Shown piece after piece: positions 18,636 through 26,503 of a stretch of 64,000 bases of DNA (position 1 is the first letter of the stretch; each line of letters starts with the position of its first letter). The stretch is from Williamsia sp. Its GTDB lineage: Bacteria; Bacteroidota; Bacteroidia; Chitinophagales; Chitinophagaceae. Below the pieces are notes generated by a model. The model did no database searches and was not told the DNA's origin. It saw nothing but the letters and a program-made list of their open reading frames with translations. The DNA lies in the NCBI GenBank assembly GCA_015069695.1, contig JADCRZ010000001.1, forward strand, positions 372,001 to 436,000, written 5' to 3'. A program made the translations under genes and the position numbers.

Positions 18636-19562
18636 ATGGACCTACTACAGGTAACAGGGATCCGTAAACGCCAGGGCGAAACAGAAACGGTACAAGGCAT
18701 CAGCTTTAGCCAGCCCCGTTTCCAGAAGCTCGCGCTGGCAGGTGAAACCGGCTCCGGTAAAACAACCCTGCTCAGGATCATTGCCGGACTGGTGCAGCCC
18801 GACAGCGGCGAAGTGCTGCTGGAAGGAAAAAGGGTGGAAGGCCCGGCGGAGAAGCTGATCCCGGGCCACCGGCGCATCGCTTACTTGTCTCAACAGTTTG
18901 AGCTGCGGAACAATTACCGGGTAGAGGAAGTGCTGGATTATGCCAACCAACTGCCTGGCAGCGAAGCCGCCGCTATTTTTGATATCTGCCGGATCAGCCA
19001 CTTGCTGAAACGCAGAACCGACCAGGTATCAGGCGGTGAAAAACAGCGCATAGCCCTGGCCCGCCTGCTCGTAACCCATCCGCTGCTCCTGCTCCTCGAC
19101 GAGCCCTACTCCAATCTGGATATGATCCACAAGGGCATCCTGAAATCCGTTATCAGCGACCTGGGTGAAAAATCAGGCATCACCTGCCTGCTCATCTCGC
19201 ACGATCCCCTGGATTTGCTGTCCTGGGCCGACGAGCTGATGGTGATCAGGGAAGGACAGCTCATCCAGCGCGGATCTCCCGTTGATGTATATACGAAACC
19301 CGCCGATGAATATGCCGCCGCCCTGCTCGGTAAGTATACCCGCTGGAAAAAGGGAGATAGTCATCAACCCCTGCTGCTCCGCCCGGAAGCATTCCGTATT
19401 GACCGGGAAGAAAAAGGAGGTATACCCGGCACCATCAAAGAAATCATTTTCATGGGAAGCTATTGGGACATCGAGGTCATTGTGAACGGGGAGGTGGCAA
19501 CGGTTAGATCGGCTACGGGAGAATATACAAGAGGAGAGAAGGTGTTTGTGGAGCTTGTTTGA
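18636..19562 (+). CDS. ABC transporter ATP-binding protein with TOBE-like C-terminus, no partner permease nearby
   Basis: ATPase of the ion/polyamine importer type (PotA/FbpC-like), 308 residues. Walker A AGETGSGKTTLL, signature VSGGEKQRIALARLL, Walker B LLLLDEPYSNLD and H-loop LLISHDPLD are present. The last 70 residues (LLLRPEAFRI ... GTIKEIIFMGSYWDIEV ... GEKVFVELV) fit a TOBE regulatory domain. No permease or binding protein lies next to it. It may energise a transporter encoded elsewhere, or serve a non-transport role. It starts 5 nt after the M28 peptidase gene and is followed at once by a long hairpin. Confidence 0.88.
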   Translation: MDLLQVTGIRKRQGETETVQGISFSQPRFQKLALAGETGSGKTTLLRIIAGLVQPDSGEVLLEGKRVEGPAEKLIPGHRRIAYLSQQFELRNNYRVEEVLDYANQLPGSEAAAIFDICRISHLLKRRTDQVSGGEKQRIALARLLVTHPLLLLLDEPYSNLDMIHKGILKSVISDLGEKSGITCLLISHDPLDLLSWADELMVIREGQLIQRGSPVDVYTKPADEYAAALLGKYTRWKKGDSHQPLLLRPEAFRIDREEKGGIPGTIKEIIFMGSYWDIEVIVNGEVATVRSATGEYTRGEKVFVELV

Positions 19563-19618
19563 TGAAAGTCCTGTGTTACACCAGATTGAATGAACTGGTA
19601 TAACACAGGGCTTTCATC
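19561..19618. terminator. Long hairpin between convergent genes, likely bidirectional terminator
   Basis: A 24-nt arm at 19561-19584 is matched by 19595-19618 with few mismatches (GATGAAAG ... CTTTCATC outermost, CTGTGTTA against TAACACAG inside). The loop is 10 nt. It overlaps the TGA of the ABC gene and lies 5 nt from the stop of the convergent gene. T-tracts are weak on both sides. Confidence 0.6.
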
Positions 19619-19623
19619 AAATC

Positions 19624-21828
19624 CTACTGTATCACCATTTGCTTCACATCCGCCTGTGTGTTATTGATCCACAAACTATAGGTATAGCTGCCTGCTGCCA
19701 GCATGCCGGCCTGCAAAGTGATTTGTCCATCGCCCTGGTTATTCAGGAAAATGGTTTTTAGAATTTGACCTTTCATGTTCGTAATTACAATTCTTGCAGC
19801 GCTGATCCCTTGTGCAGGCAGATGATAGCGTATGATGGTAGACGCATGCACAGGATTGGGCGAATTCTGCACCAGGTAAGCGCCTGAGAGGGATGCATTC
19901 AAGTTGGCTGTTCCGGGATTACTGCCCGTTGATTTGGCTACCATCGCCTTGAGTTCTTCCAGTCCCTCTTTGAGTTGTTTGTTTTCGGCAGCCAGTTCCT
20001 GTACGGCTTTCACCAGGGGTACTACAAATTCGGCATAACGCAGGCCGTAAAAATCATGCTCGCTCCTGGGAGCATCCACACCGCTGAACGCATAGTTCAG
20101 GTCCTTGGCAGCCTGCTCCACTTCCTGGGCAACAAAGCCTGTATAACGTATGCCTGCCTTGTCCGGTATGGCTTTCTGCACTTCAGCCCGGGGCGCTGGC
20201 TGCGTCATGGTTTTGGAAAGTTTGCTTTCTTCTTCACTAACCCGGGGGGCTTTGCGGGCATCCAGCGCCTTGTCCAGATTGATTATATCCAGCGTATAAG
20301 TAACCGGACGCAGCTTGGCAATAAAGGTGATACCCGGCACATCTTCCTGCATGTTCTGTTTATAGCGTCCGTCAGAAAGGGTTGTCCAGTTTACCTGGCC
20401 TCCTATAGATAGTACGGCAGTATTACCGATACGCACCTGATTGGGTCCCGTGGCTGTAGCTCCATAGCCGATCGCCGTTGCGTTGGTTACTTCCGCTACC
20501 GCTCCGGACATGCTGCCCAGAAAGGTGCTATTGGAAGAATTCGTTGCGGATCCGGCCCGAAAACCAACGGCTGTATTGTCAGTGCCTGTTGTATTGGATG
20601 ACAGGGCATTGGCGCCAATGGCCGTATTCCAAGAGCCGGTCGTATTCAGCCGCAGCGCACTGTTGCCCATGGCTACATTGGCATTGCCTGTTGTGTTGGT
20701 ATACAAGGTGGCTGCACCGGCGGCCGTATTGCTGGAGCCGGTTGTATTGCTTTGCAGAGAGAGGGTGCCGATAGCTGTACTCAATATGCCAACCGTATTG
20801 CTCCGCAGCGATTGAGAACCATACGCCGTGTTGTAAATGCCTTCGGTATTCGAAAACAAGGCATAACTGCCACCTGCGGTATTTTCGTTTCCGCTCGTAT
20901 TGTTGTGCAGGGCGTAAGATCCCTGCGCCGTATTGTAGCTGCCTGTAGTATTGTAAAGCAAGGCATAATATCCATGGGCACTGTTTTCGCTGCCGGTGGT
21001 ATTCAATCGCATGGCGCCCTTACCCATAGCGGTGTTTTGACCCCCGATCGTATTGGCAAACAGGGAACCTCTTCCAACCGCCGTATTATCCGAGCCGGTA
21101 GAGTTGAGGACCAAAGAGGCCATGCCAACAGCCGTGTTGTCGCTTCCTGTAGTGGTGTTTCCCAAGGCATTAAACCCAAGGGCTGTATTGCGGACGCCTG
21201 TCGTATTGTAAGCCAGGGTATACGTACCATAGCCAGTATTCTGAAAGCCGGTTGTGTTGCTGGCCAGCGAGCTGTCACCGGCAGCCGTATTTTGATAGCC
21301 TGTCGTATTAAGCGATAATGCAGCAAAGCCGGTAGCGGTATTGTAGTACCCGGTGGTGTTGAAGCGCAACGCGTTTACCCCATTGGCCGTATTGTGGCTT
21401 CCCGTGGTATTGTACCCCAATGCCTCTGTACCAGTGGCGGTGTTATAAGAACCCGTCGTATTAAACCGCAGGGCGCCTACGCCATGGGCTGTGTTTTGTT
21501 CACCGGTAGAATTGCTGAACAAAGCTGCCACACCCGTAGCAGTATTGTAGTGGCCGGACGTATTGCTTCTTAAGGCGTCTGCTCCGATAGCTGTATTGTA
21601 CATGCCCGTGCTGTTTGAATAAAGCGCAAGAGAACCATGCGCACTGTTGTATGAACCGGTTGTATTTAAATGTAAAGTCCGGTAGCCGTTGGCCGTATTG
21701 TGCATTCCTGTTGTATTTTGTTGCAAGGCCTCTTCTCCGGTTTTGGTATTGGCCTGTGCTTTTACATTTTGCATATAAACAGCCATCATAAACAAGAGAT
21801 AAGTAGCGTGTAAAAGATGTTTCTGCAT
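19624..21828 (-). CDS. Repeat-rich secreted protein with S74 endosialidase-chaperone domain and T9SS tail
   Basis: Protein of 734 residues. I start at the ATG at 21828 (MQKHLLHATYLLFMM), which gives a signal peptide ending near VKAQ; the frame is open 12 codons further. Residues about 30-430 are some twenty units of roughly 20 residues built on NTTGSYNTAxGxxAL, a beta-helix-like pattern seen in tail-fibre and trimeric-adhesin proteins. A Peptidase_S74 intramolecular chaperone region begins near SDGRYKQNMQED (about residue 480) and includes GFVAQEVEQA. A short coiled coil follows (ENKQLKEGLEELKAMV, near 620). The last 80 residues form a T9SS type A tail (NSPNPVHASTIIRYHLP ... GSYTYSLWIN). Trimerisation with autoprocessing is known for S74 proteins; here it is inferred. 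The LytTR gene lies directly upstream. Confidence 0.85.
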   Translation of the reverse strand: MQKHLLHATYLLFMMAVYMQNVKAQANTKTGEEALQQNTTGMHNTANGYRTLHLNTTGSYNSAHGSLALYSNSTGMYNTAIGADALRSNTSGHYNTATGVAALFSNSTGEQNTAHGVGALRFNTTGSYNTATGTEALGYNTTGSHNTANGVNALRFNTTGYYNTATGFAALSLNTTGYQNTAAGDSSLASNTTGFQNTGYGTYTLAYNTTGVRNTALGFNALGNTTTGSDNTAVGMASLVLNSTGSDNTAVGRGSLFANTIGGQNTAMGKGAMRLNTTGSENSAHGYYALLYNTTGSYNTAQGSYALHNNTSGNENTAGGSYALFSNTEGIYNTAYGSQSLRSNTVGILSTAIGTLSLQSNTTGSSNTAAGAATLYTNTTGNANVAMGNSALRLNTTGSWNTAIGANALSSNTTGTDNTAVGFRAGSATNSSNSTFLGSMSGAVAEVTNATAIGYGATATGPNQVRIGNTAVLSIGGQVNWTTLSDGRYKQNMQEDVPGITFIAKLRPVTYTLDIINLDKALDARKAPRVSEEESKLSKTMTQPAPRAEVQKAIPDKAGIRYTGFVAQEVEQAAKDLNYAFSGVDAPRSEHDFYGLRYAEFVVPLVKAVQELAAENKQLKEGLEELKAMVAKSTGSNPGTANLNASLSGAYLVQNSPNPVHASTIIRYHLPAQGISAARIVITNMKGQILKTIFLNNQGDGQITLQAGMLAAGSYTYSLWINNTQADVKQMVIQ

Positions 21829-21911
21829 GGTGATTTTTTTAGCGGTTTGTAGTAATGGTACCAAGGAATGGTTGCTTAAAGTTCCTGTCCGTCATCATCA
21901 AATAACCATGC

Positions 21912-21972
21912 AATGAGTGGTTGATTGATACGCAATGAGCAGGTGGTAAACCGGAATGAGCAACTGGTAAAA
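21912..21972 (-). promoter_or_regulatory. Three direct repeats upstream of the S74 gene, candidate LytTR operator
   Basis: On the plus strand AATGAG occurs at 21912, 21934 and 21955, spaced 22 and 21 bp. The last two copies extend to AATGAGCAnnTGGTAAA. On the minus strand this reads TTTACCAnnTGCTCATT. Spacing of two helical turns fits direct-repeat binding by a LytTR protein, and the adjacent gene encodes one. The sites lie between the two genes, 84 nt or more upstream of the S74 start. Confidence 0.45.
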
Positions 21973-21980
21973 AGGGGTGG

Positions 21981-22730
21981 TTATTTTTTCATCAGCCTAT
22001 CCAATACAAATTCTTTGCGCTGGCGCGAAACAGGTACCTGCGAGCAGTCGCTCATCTTGATATAGCCACCATCGGCCTTTACATAGCGGCTTACCTGCCG
22101 GAGGTTGATGAGGTGGGAATGATGCACGCGCAGGAAGCCATGGGGGTGCAGCATGTCTTCTATTTCCTTGAGCGTTTTGGAAACAACGAGTTTTGCTCCC
22201 CCCGTAAAGTAAAAGCTGGTGTAATTGCTGAACGACTCGCAGCGTACAACCGTTTCCGGTCTTACAAAAACAATTCCTTCCTGTGTGGCGAGCGGCAGCG
22301 TGGCTTGCACAAGCGCCAGTTGCTTGTACTGCTGCAGGAAAAGCTCCAGCTGGTCTTTGAACTGGACAGCATGTTGCTTTTTTTCACAACGCTGAACGGC
22401 TGCCACCAACTCTTGCGCTTCTATGGGTTTAAGCAGGTAATCCAGTGCAGCGAACCTGAATGCCTTGATGGCAAACTGATCGTATGCCGTGGTGAAGATG
22501 ACATCAAATAGGGGATCGGGAAAATAAAGCAATACTTCAAACCCGCTTTTGCGGGGCATTTCAATATCGAGAAACACCAATTGTGGTGCCTGTTTTTGAA
22601 TGGCTGCAATGCCTTCATCTGCGTGCTGGCACAACGCCGCTATATGCACTTGCGGACAGTAATTCTGCAGTTGCCATTCCAGCATCTCCAACGCATTTTT
22701 TTCATCGTCTATCAGAACGGCTTTTATCAT
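21981..22730 (-). CDS. LytTR-family response regulator
   Basis: Cytoplasmic two-component regulator of 249 residues. The receiver (about 1-120) has acidic pocket DDE, phospho-acceptor Asp in LVFLDIEMP, Thr in IFTTAYDQ and Lys in YLLKPI. The LytTR DNA-binding domain (about 145-249) shows FVRPETVVRCESFSNYT, LKEIEDML and FLRVHHSHLINLRQV. The partner kinase gene lies 38 nt upstream. It differs from many relatives only in detail. Likely targets include the neighbouring S74 gene, whose upstream region carries direct repeats. Confidence 0.93.
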   Translation of the reverse strand: MIKAVLIDDEKNALEMLEWQLQNYCPQVHIAALCQHADEGIAAIQKQAPQLVFLDIEMPRKSGFEVLLYFPDPLFDVIFTTAYDQFAIKAFRFAALDYLLKPIEAQELVAAVQRCEKKQHAVQFKDQLELFLQQYKQLALVQATLPLATQEGIVFVRPETVVRCESFSNYTSFYFTGGAKLVVSKTLKEIEDMLHPHGFLRVHHSHLINLRQVSRYVKADGGYIKMSDCSQVPVSRQRKEFVLDRLMKK

Positions 22731-22768
22731 AAAAGGGCGTGGTAAATAACACCAAACAGGATCAAAAG

Positions 22769-24640
22769 CTACGAAATTCCTGCCGGTATTTTTACGGTTA
22801 CCCTTGTGCCGCAGGGATGACCCTGCTCATCCTGCAGGTCTTCTGCCTGCACGTTTGCAGCAGTGTTATAAAGTTTATTGATAAGAAAGATCCGGTCCTG
22901 GCTGATTTGCATGCCATAAGATTTTTTGTGGATGGCTTCTTTGCTCCTGAGTTCTTTTGCTTTTGCGCGGCCAACGCCATTGTCTTCCACTATAGCCGTC
23001 AGTACATTTTCTGCTGACAGGCAAAAGCGGATCCATAAATTTCTTTCACCGCTTTCTTTGTTCAGCAATCCATGCCAAATCGCATTTTCCACGTACGACT
23101 GCAGCAGGAGCGAAGGAATGTAGATTGTTTCAGGGGACACCTCTTCATCCACTTCAATAGAATACTCAAACGCATTGTCAAACCGCAGGAGCTCCATGTC
23201 AATATACAGCCGCAACGTCTGGATTTCTTTGTCCAGGGGCACGTAGTTGTTCGCTGAGTTATCCAGTATCAGCCGGATGAGCCGGGAAAATTTGGTGAGA
23301 TAATTTGAAGCTGTTCTGCGGTCGCTTTTTACGATATACCGGTTGATGGAATTGAGACAATTAAAAATAAAATGGGGGTTCATTTGTGCACGCAAGGCCT
23401 GCATTTCTACCTGGTAAATTCTTTGTGTAAAACTGGATGTCAGTCTGTTTTCCCGTTTCAGCCGCCTGAGTCGGTACCAGAAAAAAGCAATTGCCAGCAG
23501 CAGGAGGGCTCCGCCGGCAAGGCCATATATATACATCCGGGTCGTGTATCGCTCCTGTACCTTTTGCTGTTCCTGCTCTATCTGTTGCAGCCGCAGGGCT
23601 TCTTTGTATTTAATGCTTTCTGTTTCCTTGATCTTTTCCCGGTTGAACAGGCTGTCCTTCAGCATTGTCGAAAGGGTTAGATACTTGTATGCACTGTCTT
23701 TGGAAGGCCGGGTCGTATACAAACTGTGCAGCAGCGATGCTGCCTCCGCCTCTTCTACAAGCTGCCTGATCCGGTGCGAAGTGTTGAGTGAAAGCCTGGC
23801 GTAACGGATGGCAGAGTCCGGCTGATGAAGCTGTTGATGCAGCTTAGCCAATCCCAGTTGTGCCTCAGCGGCTATATCTGCACGGAATCCGGCTTTTTTT
23901 ACATAATTGAGACTGGCGCGGAAATAAGAAGCGGCACTGTCGTCTGCAGACGTTTTGGAAAAATAGCGTGCCAAGCCAATAGCGGCAACTGCCAGATTCT
24001 GATAATCTTTCAGGGAAATAGCTGTCTGTAAGGCCAGCCTTTTATAATACAAAGCCGAGTCCATTTGGTGTAATCCTTCAAAAGCGCCACCTATAAAATT
24101 CATGTATCCGCCAAAGGCACGGTATTTCAATTCCTGTTCATCTTTAAAATAACCTGCATGCACCAGTCTCTGCGCATGCCGGGCATGGGGCAGTATCATT
24201 GCGTACTCCTTCATGTCCCCATAGGTGAACATAACATGGCGCAGGGCTTCCAGAATAATCACCGTATCCCTGATCTGCTCTGCCCAGTTTAGCTGATCAA
24301 ATGCTTCGCTGAGTGCTTCCGGATAACGGCCCGTTTCGCGGTAAGCACGTATCATAAACGATTGCGCTACGGATCGTGCACCGCTAAAGTTGTGCTTTTT
24401 TGCCAGCCCAAGTGCTTTCCGCGCATAGAGCAGTTGAGAATCTGTATTGCCCAGCTGGAATGAACCCCTGACCAAACGCAGGAGTATTTTTGTCTTGCCT
24501 GTATCTGTTTTTTCCTCCTCCAGCCTGCTGTGCAGACTGTCCATCATCTTGCGTGAGATCGTGCGCCCATCAGCAATGTCTATCTGTGCCCTGCACACAA
24601 TTGTAAGCAGTACAAGAAGGAGTAAGAAGCATTTTCGCAT
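22769..24640 (-). CDS. Sensor histidine kinase with TPR region, LytS/YehU type
   Basis: Membrane sensor of 623 residues paired with the LytTR regulator. I start at the ATG at 24640 (MRKCFLLLLVLLTIVCRAQ), which gives a signal peptide; the open frame extends 26 codons further. Residues about 40-340 are TPR-like helices facing the periplasm. One membrane helix (YIYGLAGGALLLLAIAFFWY) lies near residue 368 and is preceded by a Glu/Gln-rich coiled coil. The His_kinase domain has QMNPHFIFNCLNSINRYI (phospho-His about residue 417), LLLQSYVENAIWHGLL and VEDNGVGRAKAKE. The missing F-box-type ATP lid is normal for this family. The signal is unknown. Confidence 0.92.
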   Translation of the reverse strand: MRKCFLLLLVLLTIVCRAQIDIADGRTISRKMMDSLHSRLEEEKTDTGKTKILLRLVRGSFQLGNTDSQLLYARKALGLAKKHNFSGARSVAQSFMIRAYRETGRYPEALSEAFDQLNWAEQIRDTVIILEALRHVMFTYGDMKEYAMILPHARHAQRLVHAGYFKDEQELKYRAFGGYMNFIGGAFEGLHQMDSALYYKRLALQTAISLKDYQNLAVAAIGLARYFSKTSADDSAASYFRASLNYVKKAGFRADIAAEAQLGLAKLHQQLHQPDSAIRYARLSLNTSHRIRQLVEEAEAASLLHSLYTTRPSKDSAYKYLTLSTMLKDSLFNREKIKETESIKYKEALRLQQIEQEQQKVQERYTTRMYIYGLAGGALLLLAIAFFWYRLRRLKRENRLTSSFTQRIYQVEMQALRAQMNPHFIFNCLNSINRYIVKSDRRTASNYLTKFSRLIRLILDNSANNYVPLDKEIQTLRLYIDMELLRFDNAFEYSIEVDEEVSPETIYIPSLLLQSYVENAIWHGLLNKESGERNLWIRFCLSAENVLTAIVEDNGVGRAKAKELRSKEAIHKKSYGMQISQDRIFLINKLYNTAANVQAEDLQDEQGHPCGTRVTVKIPAGIS

Positions 24641-24739
24641 GACAGGGAGATTGGTGGAATGAAGGATAAAACAGGACATGCCTCTCCTAATGTAAGACTT
24701 TTTTCTGCCAACCTCCAATTGCAGCGGGCCGGGAAAGGC

Positions 24740-25123
24740 CTATCCCACCAGTTTTCTGAACAGCTCTTCCACCGTTTTTCCCGCATCCTTGCACAGTCCC
24801 GGATGTACGGGAGAGGTTTGTACGATGGTGCTGCGGGTGGCAATCAGCCAGCGGAAACGGGAAGCAAGGGGGAGCAATCCGATAGGGCCGCCGGGTGCAC
24901 CACCTGCACATACTTTTTGAAAAGCCTGGAGGCGTTCGCTGACATCTTCCAGGGTGATGTTGTTGGAAAAGGTGCGGAGCTTGTGGGCATCAATGTGGTA
25001 CCGCAGCTGCAAAAAGCGCTGGGCTGCGCAGTATACGATCACGCCTACATTGAGAAACTCTTCCCGTTCCACGCAGGGCACTACGCGGATTACGGCGTAT
25101 TCATATAAGTGCTTCTCTGGCAT
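24740..25123 (-). CDS. DUF3037 domain protein, partner of a HipA-like kinase
   Basis: Small protein of 127 residues matching DUF3037 in features I recall: YEYAVIRVVPCVEREEFLNV at the start, then VGVIVYCAAQRFLQLRY and FRWLIATRSTIVQTSPVHPG. Its biochemical role is not established. The start overlaps the 3' end of the HipA-like gene by 23 nt, so the two are translationally linked, and this pairing is found in other genomes as far as I recall. An interaction between the two products is likely but inferred. The gene ends 99 nt before the kinase gene at 24640 on the same strand. Confidence 0.8.
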   Translation of the reverse strand: MPEKHLYEYAVIRVVPCVEREEFLNVGVIVYCAAQRFLQLRYHIDAHKLRTFSNNITLEDVSERLQAFQKVCAGGAPGGPIGLLPLASRFRWLIATRSTIVQTSPVHPGLCKDAGKTVEELFRKLVG

Positions 25124-25892
25124 GGACAGCTTGTTTTACAAAGGAAGATTGGAGCAGGCGGGTTTCCAGAAAACGGGTGTAGATCTCCCGCCGGCCGTGG
25201 AGGTCTGCCGCCGTTTCATCACTGAGCCACTCATCCGGAATGAGGGCTACAATAGAGCGGATGCGCTCGGGCGTAAGCAGGGCGCGACAGGATGCGTCTA
25301 CTTCTTCCAACTGGGAAGCAAACGGAAGCAGCACATGATCCCTGATCTGTACAAAGGGCTTCAGGGCTTGTTCGTGGGGGTTCGAGAGTGCGTGGTGGAA
25401 GAACAGCGCAGCTCCGTGATCGATCAGCCAGAGCTCATGGTGCCAGGTGAGCATATTGGTATTCCGGGCGGTGCGGTCTACATTGGTGACCAGGCTGTCG
25501 AACCACACGATCTGTGAGGCAAGCTTGGCGTCTACAGGCGTTACCACGGGGTCGTAGGTGATAGAACCGGAAAGATAATGCAGGGCAAGGTTCAGGCCTG
25601 TACTGGCTTTGAGCAGGTCCTGGATTTCTTCATCCGGCTCTGTGCGCCCAAAAGCTTCATCCAGCCGGGCAAACACGATCTCCGGCACCAGCAGGCCGAG
25701 TACCCGGGCAATTTCTCCCGCCACCAGCTCTGCAATCAGGGCCTTCGCTCCCTGTCCGGCCCCGCGGAATTTCAACACATACAAAAAGCCATCATCGCCC
25801 TCTGCAATGGCCGGCAGCGAGCCGCCCTCCCGCAGCGGTGTAACGTACCGCTCCACATGAATGGTGCGTATGTCGGGTGAGTTTACAGTCAT
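25101..25892 (-). CDS. HipA-like protein kinase family protein
   Basis: Cytoplasmic protein of 263 residues with the C-terminal kinase fold of HipA and without its N-terminal subdomain. Visible are the strand with the ATP-binding Lys (FLYVLKFRG, about residue 40), a catalytic-loop match LVTNVDRTARNTNML (Asp near 139, Asn near 143) and a metal-binding LIDHGAALFFHH near 156. HipA family kinases phosphorylate proteins such as GltX on serine and act as toxins; whether this one does is unknown. No HipB-like antitoxin is adjacent. The partner is DUF3037. The ATG and the bases before it lie in a dispersed repeat (CTGAACCATGA), so its translation start may have been supplied by that element. Confidence 0.8.
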   Translation of the reverse strand: MTVNSPDIRTIHVERYVTPLREGGSLPAIAEGDDGFLYVLKFRGAGQGAKALIAELVAGEIARVLGLLVPEIVFARLDEAFGRTEPDEEIQDLLKASTGLNLALHYLSGSITYDPVVTPVDAKLASQIVWFDSLVTNVDRTARNTNMLTWHHELWLIDHGAALFFHHALSNPHEQALKPFVQIRDHVLLPFASQLEEVDASCRALLTPERIRSIVALIPDEWLSDETAADLHGRREIYTRFLETRLLQSSFVKQAVHAREALI

Positions 25893-25915
25893 GGTTCAGA
25901 CAATTCGGACAAGCT
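25880..25915. repeat. Dispersed repeat copy 3 (partial), overlapping the hipA-like start
   Basis: On the plus strand TTTACAGTCATGGTTCAGAC (25882-25901) followed by AATTCGGACAAGCTCG. It matches the right half of the core in copies at 8878 and 55163. On the minus strand it reads TTGTCCGAATTGTCTGAACC followed directly by the ATG of the kinase gene. Confidence 0.5.
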
Positions 25916-25943
25916 CGAATGTAGAATCTTTTCTGCTTCTTTA

Positions 25944-26213
25944 ATGATATACCTTCAAACAGCTAACCTTCTTCATGGAAAAGAAACCGTTTGCTTGTTC
26001 CCTGATGCTGTTGCGGCCTGCGTTGCACATACCGCCGGCCGCTTGGCCTGGAACAAGATCCCTCTTGCTACCCGGTACAAAGTTTTGCTGAACTTCAAAA
26101 AAGGTCCGCATATGCTCACCATCGGCTTTGAGCCATATAATGAAAATATGCATGGTGAAATCAACCAGGCAATGATCGACTACCTGCGCGTGATCAAAAA
26201 GGCGGGGCGGTAA
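25944..26213 (+). CDS. Hypothetical protein, 89 residues
   Basis: I do not recognise this protein. It has no signal peptide or membrane helix. The sequence starts MIYLQTANLLHGKETV, is mixed alpha/beta in look, and ends in a Lys-rich helix (AMIDYLRVIKKAGR). It is divergent from the HipA-like gene with only 51 nt between the starts. Codon choice is like that of the neighbours, and no longer ORF covers the stretch on the other strand, so I favour a real gene. No promoter element was identified. Confidence 0.5.
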   Translation: MIYLQTANLLHGKETVCLFPDAVAACVAHTAGRLAWNKIPLATRYKVLLNFKKGPHMLTIGFEPYNENMHGEINQAMIDYLRVIKKAGR

Positions 26214-26224
26214 AAAACTTACCC

Positions 26225-26232
26225 TACCTTTG
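26225..26232 (+). promoter_or_regulatory. -7 element TACCTTTG upstream of the small peptide/FGE pair
   Basis: An exact TAnnTTTG match 31 nt upstream of the ATG at 26264. A clear -33 TTG is not present at 19-21 bp. It would drive the two genes that follow. Confidence 0.45.
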
Positions 26233-26263
26233 GACTTTCAATCTAATTTATTCCGTATAGTTC

Positions 26264-26500
26264 ATGGCCCGCAAGTACATCCACCGTTTTGTCTCTTCTG
26301 CCCTGCTTTTCTTGGTTGCCTCCGGCAGCAGCTCCCTTGCTGTTGCACAACAGGCTAAACCGGTTGCTGCAAAAGCAGCTTCTTCCAAAATTGCCTCATC
26401 TGCCCAGTGCACGAAAAAAGGCATGGCTTGCTGCAAGGGCACACCTACCCGCGCTGCCGTACTGGCCGTAACCACATCCAAAAAAGGGAGCAAAAAATAA
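26264..26500 (+). CDS. Small secreted Cys-containing peptide upstream of a formylglycine-generating enzyme
   Basis: Protein of 78 residues with a signal peptide (ALLFLVASGSSSLAVAQQ). The mature part is Ala/Lys/Ser-rich with three cysteines (QCTKKGMACCKGTPTR). The segment TPTRAAVLAV resembles the sulfatase signature (C/S)-x-P-x-R-A-A-L-L, but glycine stands where the modifiable Cys should be, and the nearest Cys is two residues earlier. The next gene, an FGE-type enzyme, starts 3 nt after the stop, so the two are co-translated. A link such as substrate, decoy or copper carrier can be proposed but not shown. Function unknown. Confidence 0.65.
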   Translation: MARKYIHRFVSSALLFLVASGSSSLAVAQQAKPVAAKAASSKIASSAQCTKKGMACCKGTPTRAAVLAVTTSKKGSKK

Positions 26501-26503
26501 CAA

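Noticed and set aside
20450-21780. Regular short repeats looking like a CRISPR or minisatellite array
   Set aside because: They encode the NTTGSYNTA-type protein repeats in an open frame, and the repeat units vary at third positions.
19624-21828. Phage tail fibre, hinting at a prophage
   Set aside because: A signal peptide and a T9SS tail are present and no other phage gene lies in the window.
25944-26213. Antitoxin for the HipA-like kinase
   Set aside because: It is divergent, has no DNA-binding motif, and the DUF3037 gene is the coupled partner.
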